From Sorex araneus (lineage: Eukaryota > Chordata > Mammalia > Eulipotyphla > Soricidae): a stretch of 64,000 bases of DNA. Each line of letters starts with the position of its first letter. Position 1 is the first letter of the stretch. A program made the position numbers and the translations under genes. The DNA is taken from contig NC_073307.1 of assembly GCF_027595985.1 (NCBI RefSeq), positions 121,499,678 through 121,563,677 on the forward strand, read 5' to 3'. Positions 45,100 through 55,500 of this stretch are shown one piece after another. The notes under the pieces were generated by a model, which saw only the letters and a program-made list of their open reading frames with translations, did not search any database and had not been told where the DNA came from.

Positions 45100-46690
45100 T
45101 CCTTATCTGAGATTCATTCTCTCTCTGACATTTTTAAATTTTACATTACCATGGCAACAAGTCATGAATTTTGTTTGCAATTTTCGTTTTAATTCACCAG
45201 GGAAGTTTGTAAACTTATACACAATCTACCTGTCATAATTCCTGAAACTGCAGTTTGGTTTACTTTTGCACCTAAATTCTTTTGCTATGATTACTGATTT
45301 AAAAAAAAGGTACAGTTCTTTTTGTTTGCCATTTTGAACTGGGGAATAATTTTTATTCATATATAAGATTTTAGTGTGTGGCAACAGATTTTTAATTTTT
45401 TAGACTTGTAATTAAATTTAACTTTAATTATTATACTAATATTCTCATGAGAAGTTGAATAATATGCAAAACAAACCAAATGTACGCAACTAGAAATGGT
45501 GCGAAATCACAATTTATAACTCAAATGTAAAATTAAAATAAAATTACTCACATATATATATATTCCCTGAGATAAAATTGCAAACTATATCTTTGTCAGC
45601 TGTGGTAACACTGTGAGATAAGTTATTTTCATATTTTTGATGGAAGTTAAATTTAACAGAAATGGCAAGTAAGGTCATTTAAGATTAATTTTTATAAGGC
45701 ATATAAATATCATAGTTTCCTCCCTTTTTTCTAATGTAGTAGTTTGTTTTCAGAGATGTTTGTGCATGTACCAAATACATAATACAAAGTTTACACATAA
45801 AGAATTATTTATAGTATTATCAAAAGAAGTAAATATGTCCAACACACAGAATAAATTGAAATCCATAAGAACAATGGATTTCTGTGTAGCTGTATAAAAA
45901 AATTGCAGTATATTAATTTGGAATGGTTTCTAAGTAAATATTATACTTTTTTTAAAGTGTGTGAGCCATACACATAAGGAATTGGTAACCGAAAGATCTT
46001 AAAATCTCATAAAACACAATATCAAAAGCACATTGAGTACAATCCCAAATTAGAATAGTTGGATAGACTCTTTCAAGAGCACTAACAATTTTCAAACAAT
46101 TTTCAAAAAACAGAAAATAGTCTTTTCTTTTTTATATAACTTTATTTCTATTTTAATTTTTAAATTGCATTTTATAAAGTTGTTCACAAAAATTTATCAT
46201 ATTCAATAATCAAACAATTACTATTAGAATTTACCACCACCACCATTATTTCAAATGTTCTCACCAATACCCAGCCCGCCCCAAAGGCATATTTAAAATA
46301 ATTTATTTTGTACTGCTTTTTATGAATAATCCATGAAACATGATCCAAAAAGTTTTCCTTAGAGAAAAGAGCATGAAAATTGTTGTGTCTCATCAGGAGC
46401 CATTAAACCCTTTTATAAGAAATTGCTGACATACTTTTAGTATTTTCTTTAAGTGAGCCTTCTGTGCTAATATATATTTGATCAAGATTAGTCGCCTTCT
46501 AATTTACACCTCATCAAATGTGGTGTGCTACTTTTGGTACATTAGTGGCTCAGAAAATTAGATGTTACTCCAGAAATTCTAAAATTTTAAATAAGGCAAT
46601 ACAGCTGGAGTTAAATTTTTAATTGGTTAGTCACTTTGGTCCCAGAGGCATCTCGCTGCTTGTTTTTATCTTCTGATATTTATTTGTCAG
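45100..46690. other. AT-rich flank shared with the 3' side of MRGPR copy 3
   Basis: 45575-45700 aligns with 57835-57950 (TTTGTCAGC.ATGGTAACA..TTTTGATAGAAG pattern), so this is MRGPR 3' flank. An old L1-like antisense tail occurs at about 46130-46300. No gene was found. Confidence 0.5.
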
Positions 46691-47365
46691 AATCTCCTGC
46701 CTCCACCCCAGGCGGTCTTCACTGGGACAACCTCGGACGGTGGAGAGTTGAGTTTCCCTCCCCTCCCCAAGCAGAGCCCTGGCAGCCAAAAACCTCCAGA
46801 AACCATCCACAGCCATGCTCTAGGCCACTCTCCACATGCTGTATGCGGGACCAGTGGCTGAGATCTCGAAGCCTGCTTGGATCGGGATGGGCCTCCTCCA
46901 CCCAGATTCTCAGTTTTCCAGTAGCTTAGAAGTCACACCCACAAAGTACCCCTGGTGCCATGCCATGTAATTGCCAAGATCCAGAGAATATGAAACAAAG
47001 CTCCCGGAAGAGAGTGACAAAATTTTTCCTGGAGCAACCTCTTATACTCTACCCCCCACTGGTGTGCCTAAAGCAGCACACATGTGTTTGGTTTTAACAT
47101 ATTTTCTTGTATTCTCTTATATACAGGCTTAAATGGCCCCAGGATATCCCACCCACATGGCAGAGCCTGGCAAGCTACCTGTGAAGTATTTGATATGCGA
47201 AAAACAGTAGCAGTAACAATAACTCCTCTTCGTGTTCCTGGAGTGAGCAGATGCCATTGGACTACTACTAGCACGTGACAGGGATGAATGAAGACATTAC
47301 TGGTGATCACTCGAGTAATCGATGAACAATGGTATGACAGTAATACAGTGATACAGTGATGTTTA
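46690..47365 (+). mobile_element. Composite retroposon, copy B
   Basis: The sense strand has one GC-rich unit (46690-46960; CCACAGCCATGCTCTAGGCC and CTCTCCACATGCTG match the reverse complement of about 1140-1180), an intervening piece, then the SINE-2 body from 47126 (GGCAGAGCCTGGCAAGCTAC, TCGAGTAATCGATGAACAA). It ends in a simple-repeat tail of ACAGTGAT units, not poly-A. Confidence 0.6.
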
Positions 47366-47880
47366 TTTGTGAGTCTCTGGGTCATGGCCATGAATGACCT
47401 TCTATGGCAACAGAGGCAGTTCCAGGACATGACAGCCAGGCTCCCAAAGAACAGGGAGATGGGAGAAGATCACCCATTCCCTATCCCATGAGAGCCTGAG
47501 AATTTCAGTCACAAAACCCTCATATCTGGGTTTTTCAGAAGATTCATTCTTATGTGTGAGGGGCTCGTCCTGAGCTTGTGAAGATCAGAGGTGAGCATGG
47601 AAGCAATTGGATTCTGGATGTTTTTGGCTGCCAGAGATCTGTTGGGGTGGATGGTGGCCTCACCTGCCCCAGTCCGAGGTGTTTTGGATGACTTCAGTCT
47701 GGTGTGGGTTGTTGAGGCATCTCTGCAGTTTATTACTTTCTTCCAAGATCTATTTGTGAATCTCTGGATCATGTCCATTAGTGAGTTTATATGACTCCAG
47801 AGGCAATTAGTGGGTATTGTTAATTTTTTTACTTGAAAAGCTAAAGTTTCTGTGTGACCAACATAGTCTGAGAGCAAGAA
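47366..47880. repeat. Diverged tandem duplication of about 386 bases
   Basis: TTTATTTGTGAGTCTCTGGG near 47363 recurs as CTATTTGTGAATCTCTGGAT near 47749, and both are followed by ATGTCCATNA and AGAGGCA matches. Function and family are unknown. Confidence 0.4.
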
Positions 47881-47989
47881 GAATAAAGAAGATGCGTCAT
47901 AAATTTTGACTTCAGGAGATAGTACAAAAGCAGCAATGAGAAAAATGGTATTGGAACAAACACATACAGACCAGTGAGTTAAAATTAAA

Positions 47990-48450
47990 CTTCAGAAATA
48001 TATTTGTATGTATACATGAGATACTAAATTTTATTACTTTATTAGTTTACTATATTTTATTAGATTTTATGGTACCGTGATATGCATTTATTCTTAGCAG
48101 AATTTGAGGTATGCATTGTTTTAATGCAATCCCATCAGCAGTGCTGACTTCCTACCACGGATGTGACCAGGTGTTTTCCAAATCCCCAGACTGTGTTTTG
48201 ACAGGGACATTTCTGAATTTGATTGTTGCATTTGTATTTCATACTTACACTACTGTTGGCTCTGAAATATAGATAAATGCATATATCAATATCTGTAGGA
48301 TAACATAGCCTCTGGTAGTTTAGGTTTATTGGGAACTTTCCTCTGTATTTATTTGTAACTTCTTTCTTTGTGTTCTGTTGACTTATAAATATTGTTTTTC
48401 TCTTCTTGAGTCCCTTGCATAGTTTATTCAGAGCCATGTCCTTTTATATG
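47990..48450 (-). mobile_element. Old L1 fragment in MRGPR copy 2 flank
   Basis: Shares the sequence of 18720-18950 (CCAATCCCACCAGTGTTG-like and TGACTTTCCT.CAC words). This shows the flanks of copy 1 and copy 2 descend from one duplicated segment that already contained this L1. Confidence 0.5.
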
Positions 48451-48480
48451 GCACAGGAAGACTGAGAAAATGCTATGCTT

Positions 48481-49309
48481 TGTAACCCTGGAGTCAGTTG
48501 ACCCTACATGATATTTTCCTCCTGGGCATCTGTTCTCTGACCTAAGCCTCAGCTGCCCTTACTTCCTAGCACCCCCAAAAGCAGGGTCCAGACAAAGTAC
48601 GGGACGGACCCAGGCATGCAGTGAGTTATGTGCTATCCTGGCATCAAGATGGGCCTGGCCAAGGTGCCTAATGTTTAACTATAAGTTAAGAGCTTGGTCA
48701 TGGACAAATGCTGTCATGTTCCAAAAAGTAATAACTAGATTCAGACCTGCTAGGGTTAGGAGTGATTGATCTGGCCTGGGAGCTGTAGTCTGAGTCTGTG
48801 GCAAGATGTTGCCAGGAGAGCTTCCCTACAAGCCTCACTGTATCTCTTACTGTGTCCATACAAAAATAATTAGTATTAAGGAGAAAAGCACCTTAAGAGG
48901 TATTTTGCCTGCTGGCTATCCAGAAGTGCTTTGGAATGCCCCTAGGTGGTGTTTCCTTTGAAATTGTTGGGCCCTCAGGAAGGGCTTTCTTGTGTTTATT
49001 TTGCTACTAGACTGTGTGTAGCCTAAAGGGCAGGGTGGAGAGAGACAAGTATTTGGGGGGAGACTAGTGAAGAAGGAGCACAATCCAGAGAGCAGAGATG
49101 GAGGAGTGAGGAGCTAGGAAGGAAGAGTGTGTGAGATGAGAGAGACAAAAGATTGAATAAACGGTAACTAATCAGCAACCAGCTTGGTCCTCGTTCTTTA
49201 TTAGCCTGTCTTTGGCCAACAGTCATCCAGATCCAGCCCATACACAGCAGCTCCAGAGCACCGAACACGGGCGGTGAGACAGAGCTGCCTGGAGAGTCCG
49301 CGAGCACAC
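48481..49309 (+). mobile_element. Solo LTR of an endogenous retrovirus
   Basis: An 829-base sequence starts TGTAACCCTGG and contains one polyadenylation hexamer (TTGAATAAACGG, near 49150), a following CTCGTTCTTTATTAGCC region as in an R/U5 boundary, and a GC-rich 3' end. A 6-base direct repeat ATGCTT flanks it (48475-48480 and 49310-49315), the size typical of class II (beta-type) retroviruses. The last bases read ACAC rather than a clean CA, so the right edge may be off by a base or so. No internal coding sequence remains. Confidence 0.72.
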
Positions 49310-49546
49310 ATGCTTTCGGCGTGCATATATTTTTACAAATGTCTACATAATTAGGAAAATGCACACATATCTTATGAGATTAATTTTCTATCCTACTTGT
49401 TTAAATTCTACATTATCATGACAATAAGTCTTGCATTTTTTTCATGTGTCTAACAGCCAAATGTCTTGATCAGAAAGGTGCCTTATTATTTTCTCTCCAT
49501 GCATTTGGATTGGATTTTGTATTATTTTCTGCTGTTCAACTTTGTG

Positions 49547-49547
<1 letters not shown>

Positions 49548-49582
<35 letters not shown>
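49548..49582. repeat. (AT)n microsatellite
   Basis: About 17 uninterrupted AT units. Confidence 0.97.
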
Positions 49583-49586
<4 letters not shown>

Positions 49587-49722
49587 TATGTGTTGAATGA
49601 AAAATTTTTTTACTATTCTGTTGGTATCGTTTAGTTTTAGCTCATGTATCTTTACCTGTGTAGAAATTTTGAATCTGATGAAGTCTCATTTGTTTATTTT
49701 TGCTTCTGTTGTCTTGAGTACT

Positions 49723-49723
49723 T

Positions 49724-49782
<59 letters not shown>
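49723..49782. repeat. (TCA)n(GCA)n trinucleotide tract
   Basis: About seven TCA units followed by about thirteen GCA units, at the tail end of the adjoining minus-strand composite retroposon. It is read as an expanded simple-repeat tail. Confidence 0.97.
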
Positions 49783-49783
<1 letters not shown>

Positions 49784-50492
49784 CCCATTGATCGTTGAAT
49801 TTCTCGAGCAGTCTCAGTAACATCTCCATTCATCCAAGCCCTGAGATTTTAGAAGCCTCTCTCTACTTGTCCTTCCAACAATGCCTTACTGGAGGCTTTT
49901 TCAGGGTCAGAGGAATGAGACCCAGCTTGTTACTGGTTTGGGCATATAAATACACCATGGGGACCTTGCCAGGGTCTCCCATGTGGGAAGGAAACTCCCA
50001 GTAGTTTGGCAGGTTCTCCCAGAGGGAGAAGTAGGCTATGAGATATCTCGCGGCCACTTAGTGAGCTGGCTTTTAAGACTCTGGATGCTGGCCATTGACA
50101 GGATTACACGGTGCTGGGGGAAGTCCCTGGGTGTGATCACCTAGCTACTGGGAGATGGGAAATCTGGGCAGAAGAGGCCCAGTCCCAATCCGAGCAGCCT
50201 TAGAGATCTCAGCCCCGGGTCCCACACACCTGGGTTCCTCTGCCGGTTCCTTCATGCATGAGGCTCGTCTGAACGTGTGGAGAGGGGTCTTGAGCATGGC
50301 TGTGCTAGGTTTCAGAGGTCTTTGGATTCTGGGAGTTCTGCTTGGGGTGGGGAGGGACGCTGGAGCCCATCTCCTCTGAAGAGGTCCCAGAGAAGACATC
50401 CAGGCGTGAGGGCAAGAGACTCTGCATCAGGCTCATCTGAACGTGTGGAGAGAGAGGCCTTGAGCAAGGCTGTGGCTAGGCACCAGAGGTCT
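49783..50492 (-). mobile_element. Composite retroposon, copy C, with mapped empty site
   Basis: Minus strand: a partial GC-rich unit (50492-50429), a full unit (50428-50060), the SINE-2-type body (50056-49783) and the trinucleotide tail at 49723-49782. In the flank of MRGPR copy 3 the same place reads GTCTTGAGTACT then AATTTATAAG uninterrupted (58238-58259), so the whole 49724-50492 is an insertion. Confidence 0.7.
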
Positions 50493-50740
50493 TAATTTAT
50501 AAGAAATGATATTCTGGAAGAGAACAATTCATGGAGAAGAGTATGTTCAGATCACTGTCATCACACAGTAGATATAACAGATATAGAATTACCCCTCTAA
50601 AAAAAAAAAAACCTTGTAAATTACTTCTGGAGTTCCATATGCAACTTCTTTCATATTATCCAGACTTCCCTTGTTATTACTTATCTGTGAAAAATACAAA
50701 CACATCCTGAAAACTTGCTAAGATGAATGCAAATAGCAAA

Positions 50741-50746
50741 TTTATT
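50741..50746 (-). promoter_or_regulatory. Relict polyadenylation signal downstream of MRGPR copy 2
   Basis: AATAAA on the minus strand at the same relative place as the signal downstream of copy 3, about 200 bases beyond the former coding end. It is probably a leftover, since the gene is dead. Confidence 0.4.
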
Positions 50747-50940
50747 CCATGTAAATATTAGAAAAAAATAGACTTTTGGCCTATATATAAAGACCATGAA
50801 AATAAACGATGATACATTTATACCATGAAATATATTCAGCTTTAAAAGGTGTGAAATGCCAGGTGATTGAAATGCAATGACAAAATATCTGAAAAGTATG
50901 AATACATTATGATTGAGTTAGGAGCCATGACTATTTTCTG

Positions 50941-51655
50941 ACATCTCCAGGGTCTCCTGAGGAGGGCTGCCTTAACATTCATCCTCCTCAGGAACATCCT
51001 GCAAAGCTCTCTGCAGAATTACTTTGAGGCTCCTTCTTTGCTGTCTTTGCTGCTGCCTATAAGAGCCAACAAAGAAGTAAATGATGGGATTGGCACAGCT
51101 GTTGACACAGGTTAATACCTCTGTCACTGGATAAAGTGTAAAGTTGTGCCTAGTATATGTATTTGTAATCTAGCTTAAAAAGGAACCAGTGGATGCCCCA
51201 AGGCAGGCAACAGAGGAGGAAGACCAGCACTGTGAGCCCAATGGTCACATACAGCCTGGTCAGCTTCATCTTCTGGGAGCCACACAGCAATCTGGTCAGC
51301 AGCACCAGGCTGGACCCAAACCCAAGCACAAAGGAGAAAACCAGCCACGTGACAATGCAGAACTCAATTAACTTCCACAAATGTTTATTACGTTCTCCAA
51401 ATAGAAAGTCACTGAACTCCAGTCTCCAGATGGTCAGGAGCAGGGACAATGCCCAGAACAGGGCATACATGACAAATGACATGTATTTTGGGCAGTGGCT
51501 CTGATACCAGAAGGGAAGTAAAACAGATATGCAGTGCTCAGTGCTAATGGCAGTAAGAATGCTCAGACTTAGAACATTGTGAAAAGGAAACATTCTGAAG
51601 AAAAAATGGAAAATGGGCATGAAGTATAATTTGATACACTGCTTTGTCATCCTAT
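50941..51655 (-). pseudogene. MRGPRX-like pseudogene, copy 2 (N-terminal deletion, frameshift, premature stop)
   Basis: Homologous to the receptors at 20335-21345 and 58671-59660 but clearly dead. The sequence encoding the N-terminus through TM2, together with the splice acceptor, is deleted. Around 51640 the TM3 coding sequence joins directly to upstream flank that in copy 3 lies near 59805, so about 460 bases are missing relative to copy 3. The remaining frame covers TM3-TM6 (51150-51650), with a degenerate EHC in place of ERC and a CCLPWG in TM6. A frameshift near 51135-51165 separates this from the TM7 segment ([13 protein letters not shown]), which is read in another frame. In the C-tail a CAA to TAA change gives a stop about 15 residues early. 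At the binding-site positions it has Arg for E164 and Glu for D184, and the first disulfide Cys is Ser. Confidence 0.92.
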
Positions 51656-52170
51656 ATTTGGACTCTGCCTGATCTTTCTGAATAAAGCCTGGATTTCTCT
51701 ACTGAATCACAACTTTTCACAAACATGAAATGTTCTAAGGTCCTCATTTTCCCACTCGGTTCCTAGACCATGTCCCATTGCAGTGTCTGCAGGGGAGTTT
51801 TCCTGGCAGGATGTAAGGGCAGCAGTGGGAATCTGAGCCCAACTTCTTCTGTTCTGGGCCTTCTATTTTCAGAGGCCCAAACTATGTGATATGTCAGTGA
51901 CTGAGAATGACCTACTGAAGAGCTAAGAGGACACAGGGAGTAGAAGGGATATGACCCAGTAGTGCCTGGTCTGTGAGGGACCATTTGTCAGTAATCTGGA
52001 AAGAGTGACCTCTTATTCATGTTCATTAGTGTGTCCCAAAGGCTATCATTTGTTAGGGTCAGGGTCACTATGGGTTTCTGTTAAATGTTTTCCAGCTAGA
52101 ATATAAAAAATTTAGTGAGGGGGAAGTTTGAAAGCAAGGAAAAGTTAAATCACATGCAAAAAAATAAAAG
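51656..52170. other. 5' flank of the MRGPR copy 2 pseudogene
   Basis: Aligns with 59805-60240 upstream of copy 3 (TTCATTAGTGTGTCCCAA, TTTTCCTGGCAGGAT). The similarity ends where the GC-rich tandem monomers begin. Confidence 0.7.
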
Positions 52171-52177
52171 TCAGGAA

Positions 52178-52555
52178 CTCCACCTACTGACCTGAGGGAC
52201 ACTCTCCCACTGGTTCCCGGGCAGTGGGGTCTCTGCTGGAACCCCCCAACCCCCTGCGCTGTGTGGGCACACCTGTCCGCTCCTCTGTAATGGCCGAAGT
52301 CCCAATCAGGTACTTACAAGGATGATCGGGACTCCGCCTACAAACCTGAGGGACACTATCCCACTGGTTCCTGGGCAGCGGGGGCTTCCCTGGAACACCC
52401 CCCAAACCCCCTGCTATGAGTGGGCACGCCTCTCCGCTCCTCTGTAAAAGCTGAACTCCCAATCAGGTACTCACAAGGAGTATCGGGACTCCACCTACGA
52501 TCCAAGAGACACTCTCCCACTGGATCCCTGGCAGCAGGGGCTCCCCTGGAACGTC
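52178..52555. repeat. Three tandem GC-rich monomers of about 150-160 bases
   Basis: Units start at about 52178, 52330 and 52490, each with ACTCC.CCTAC, CACT.TCCCACTGG, GGGCTGGAACNCCC-type and CAATCAGGTACT.ACAAGGA segments. The third is cut short by the L1 at 52556. They are not related by eye to the 5' units of the composite or L1-derived elements here. Origin unknown. Confidence 0.8.
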
Positions 52556-55500
52556 CTTCTGACTGATTTCATTTAGCATAATACTTTTCATGTTGATCCA
52601 CTTATATGCAAAGTTCATGACTTCATCTTTTCTAACAGCTGCATAGTATTCCATTGTGTAGATGTACCAAAGATTCTTTAACCAGTCATCTGTTCTTGGA
52701 TACTTGTGTTTTTTCAAGATTCTGGCTTTTGTAAACAGTGCCGGGATGAACATATAAGTGTAGATGTCATTTTGACTATACTTTTTTGTTTCTCCGGGAT
52801 ATATTCCCAGAAGTGGTATGGCTGGATCAAATAGAAGCTCAATTTCTAATTTTTTGAGAAGGGTCCGTATTATTTTTGAAAAGGGCTGAATATTTGGCAT
52901 TCCCACCGGCAGTGTATAAGGGTCCCTTTCTCCCCACATCCTCTCCAACAGGGGTTGCTTTTGTACTTTTGGATGTGTGCCATCTTTGTGGTGTGAGGTG
53001 GTATCACATAGTTGTTTTGATCTGCATCTCTCTGATAATTAGTGATGTAGAGCATTCTTTCATGTGCCTTTTGGCCATTTGTATGTCTTCCTTAGAAAAG
53101 TTTCTGTTCATACCTTCTGATCATTTTCTGATGGGGTTGGTTGTTTTCTTCTTGTAGAGTTCAACCAGTGCTTTATATACCCTTGATATCAACCCCATAT
53201 CGGATGGGTATTGGGTGAATATCCTTTCCCATTCTGTAGATTGCCTTTGTATTCTGGTCACTGTATCTTTTGCAGTGCAGAAGCTTCTTAGTTTAATAAG
53301 TCCCATTTGTTTATCTCTGTTTCCACTTGGTTAGTCAGTGGTGTGTCATCTTTGAAGATACAAGTAGCTTAAAAATGGTGGAAGTTTTTGCCGACCTTGT
53401 CTTCAATGAACCTTATGGATTGTGGTCTGATGTTGAGGTTTTAATCCATTTTGATCTGATTTTTGTGCTTGGTGTCAGGTAGAGGTCTAAGCCCATACTT
53501 TTGCATGTGTTTGTCCAATTGTGCCAGCACCATTTGTTGAAGAGGCTTTCCTTGCTCCACTTCACATTTCTTGCCCCCTTGTCAAAGATTAGATGATCGT
53601 ACATTTGGGGTTGTGTGTAGGGATATTCTACCCTGTTCCATTGGTCTGCAGCTAAGGCTTTGTTCCAGTACCATGGTATTTTAATTGTTACCGCTATGTT
53701 GTCAAGTTTAAGGTTGGGGAGGGTGATGCCTCCCATCATCTTTTTCCTAAGAAATGTTTTAGCTATACGTGGGCCTTTGCTGTTCCATATGCATTTCAGG
53801 ATTGCTTGATCCATTTCTTTGAAGAATTTAATGGATATTTTTATAGGGATCTCGTTGAATCTGTATAATGCTTTGGAGAGTATTGCCATTTTGACAATTT
53901 TCATTCTCCCTATTCATGAGCAAGGGATATGTTTCCATTTCCTCATGTTCTCTATTATTTCATGGAGTAGCGTTTTATAGTTTTCTTTGTAAATGTCCTT
54001 TACCTCTTTAGTTAAACTGATTCCAAGGTACTTGATTTTCTGTGGCACGATTGTGAATGGGATTTTTTTTCATGTCCCTTTCCTCTGACTTTTTGTTTAC
54101 AAATAGGAAGGCCATGGATTTTTGGGTATTGATTTTGTAGCCTGCAACTTTAATGTACAGTCTATTGTTTCTAAGAGTTTCTTGGTAGAGGTTTTAGGCT
54201 TCTCTAGATATAGTATCATATCATCTGCAAATAGTGAGAGTTTGATTTTTTCTTTTCCTACCTTGGATGTCCTTAATATCTTTTTCTTGCATAACAGCTA
54301 TCGCAAATACTTCCTGTACTATATTGAAGAGAAGTGGTGAGAGTGGGCATCCTTGCTTTGTCCCTGATCTTAGAGGAAAGGCCCTTAGCTTTTCCTCATT
54401 GAGGATAATACTTGCCATAGGTTTGTGGTAGATGGCATTGACTATCTTGAGGAAAGTTCCTCCAAAACCCATTTTGGTGAAAGTTTTCACCATGAATGGA
54501 TGTTTGATCTTGTCAAATGCTTTCTCTGCATCTATTGATATGATCATATGGTTTTTATCTTTACTTTTTTTGATATAATGGATTATGTTGATTGATTTGC
54601 GGATGCTGTACCATCCTTGCATCCCCAGGGTGAATCCCACTTGGTCATGGTGTATGATCTTTTCAATGAGTTGTTGGATTCTATTTGCTAATATTTTATT
54701 GAGGATCTTTGCATAAGTATTCATCAGGGACATTGGTCTATAGTTTTCTTTTTTGTGGTGTCTTTCTTTGCTTTCGGAATTAGGGAGATATGTGCCTCAT
54801 AGAAACTGTTTTGGAGGGTTCCTATTTTTTCAATTTCCTAGAAAATCTTGAGGAGAACTGGCAACAGGTTCTCTTTAAATGTTTGGAAGAATTCACCAGT
54901 GAATCTGTCTGGACCTGGGCTCTTGTTTTTGGGGAGACTTTTGATTACAGTTTCGATATCCTTGATATTAATGTGTCTATTCAGGTATTCCACGTCTTCT
55001 TGGTTCAGTCTTGGGACATTGTAGGAATCAAGGAATTCATCCATTTCTTTTAGGTTCTCTTGTTTCATGGCATACAGACTTTCAACGTAGTCACTGATGA
55101 TCTTTTGAATCTCCTTGGCTTCTGTTGTGATGTCCCATTTTCATTCCTGATTTAGTTTAAGAGGGTTCTCTCTCTCTCTTTATTTGTGACTCTTGCTAGC
55201 GGTTTATCAATCTTTTTCATTTTTTCTAAGAATCAGCTCTTGGTTTCATTGCCCTTTCAGATTGTTTCTGTGTTTCCATGTCGTTAATTTCTGCTCTAAG
55301 TTTTATTATTTCTTTTCTTCAATCTGGTTTGGGTTCCTTTTTCTAGGCCTTTTCTAAGATCTTGAGCTGTGAAGTCAAGCTCTCTATGTAGGGCCTTTCT
55401 TCCTTCCTAAGGAATGCTTGCAGAGCTATAAATTTTCCCCTTAACACTGCTTTAGCTGCATCCCATAAGTTTTGGTAGCTCTTGTCTTCATTCGTTCTCA

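Noticed and set aside
49742-49782. Coding polyglutamine or polyalanine tract
   Set aside because: The GCA repeat sits in the tail of a retroposon with no surrounding gene.
52184-52462. 92-codon open frame over the GC-rich monomers
   Set aside because: It follows the tandem repeat and resembles no protein that I recognise.
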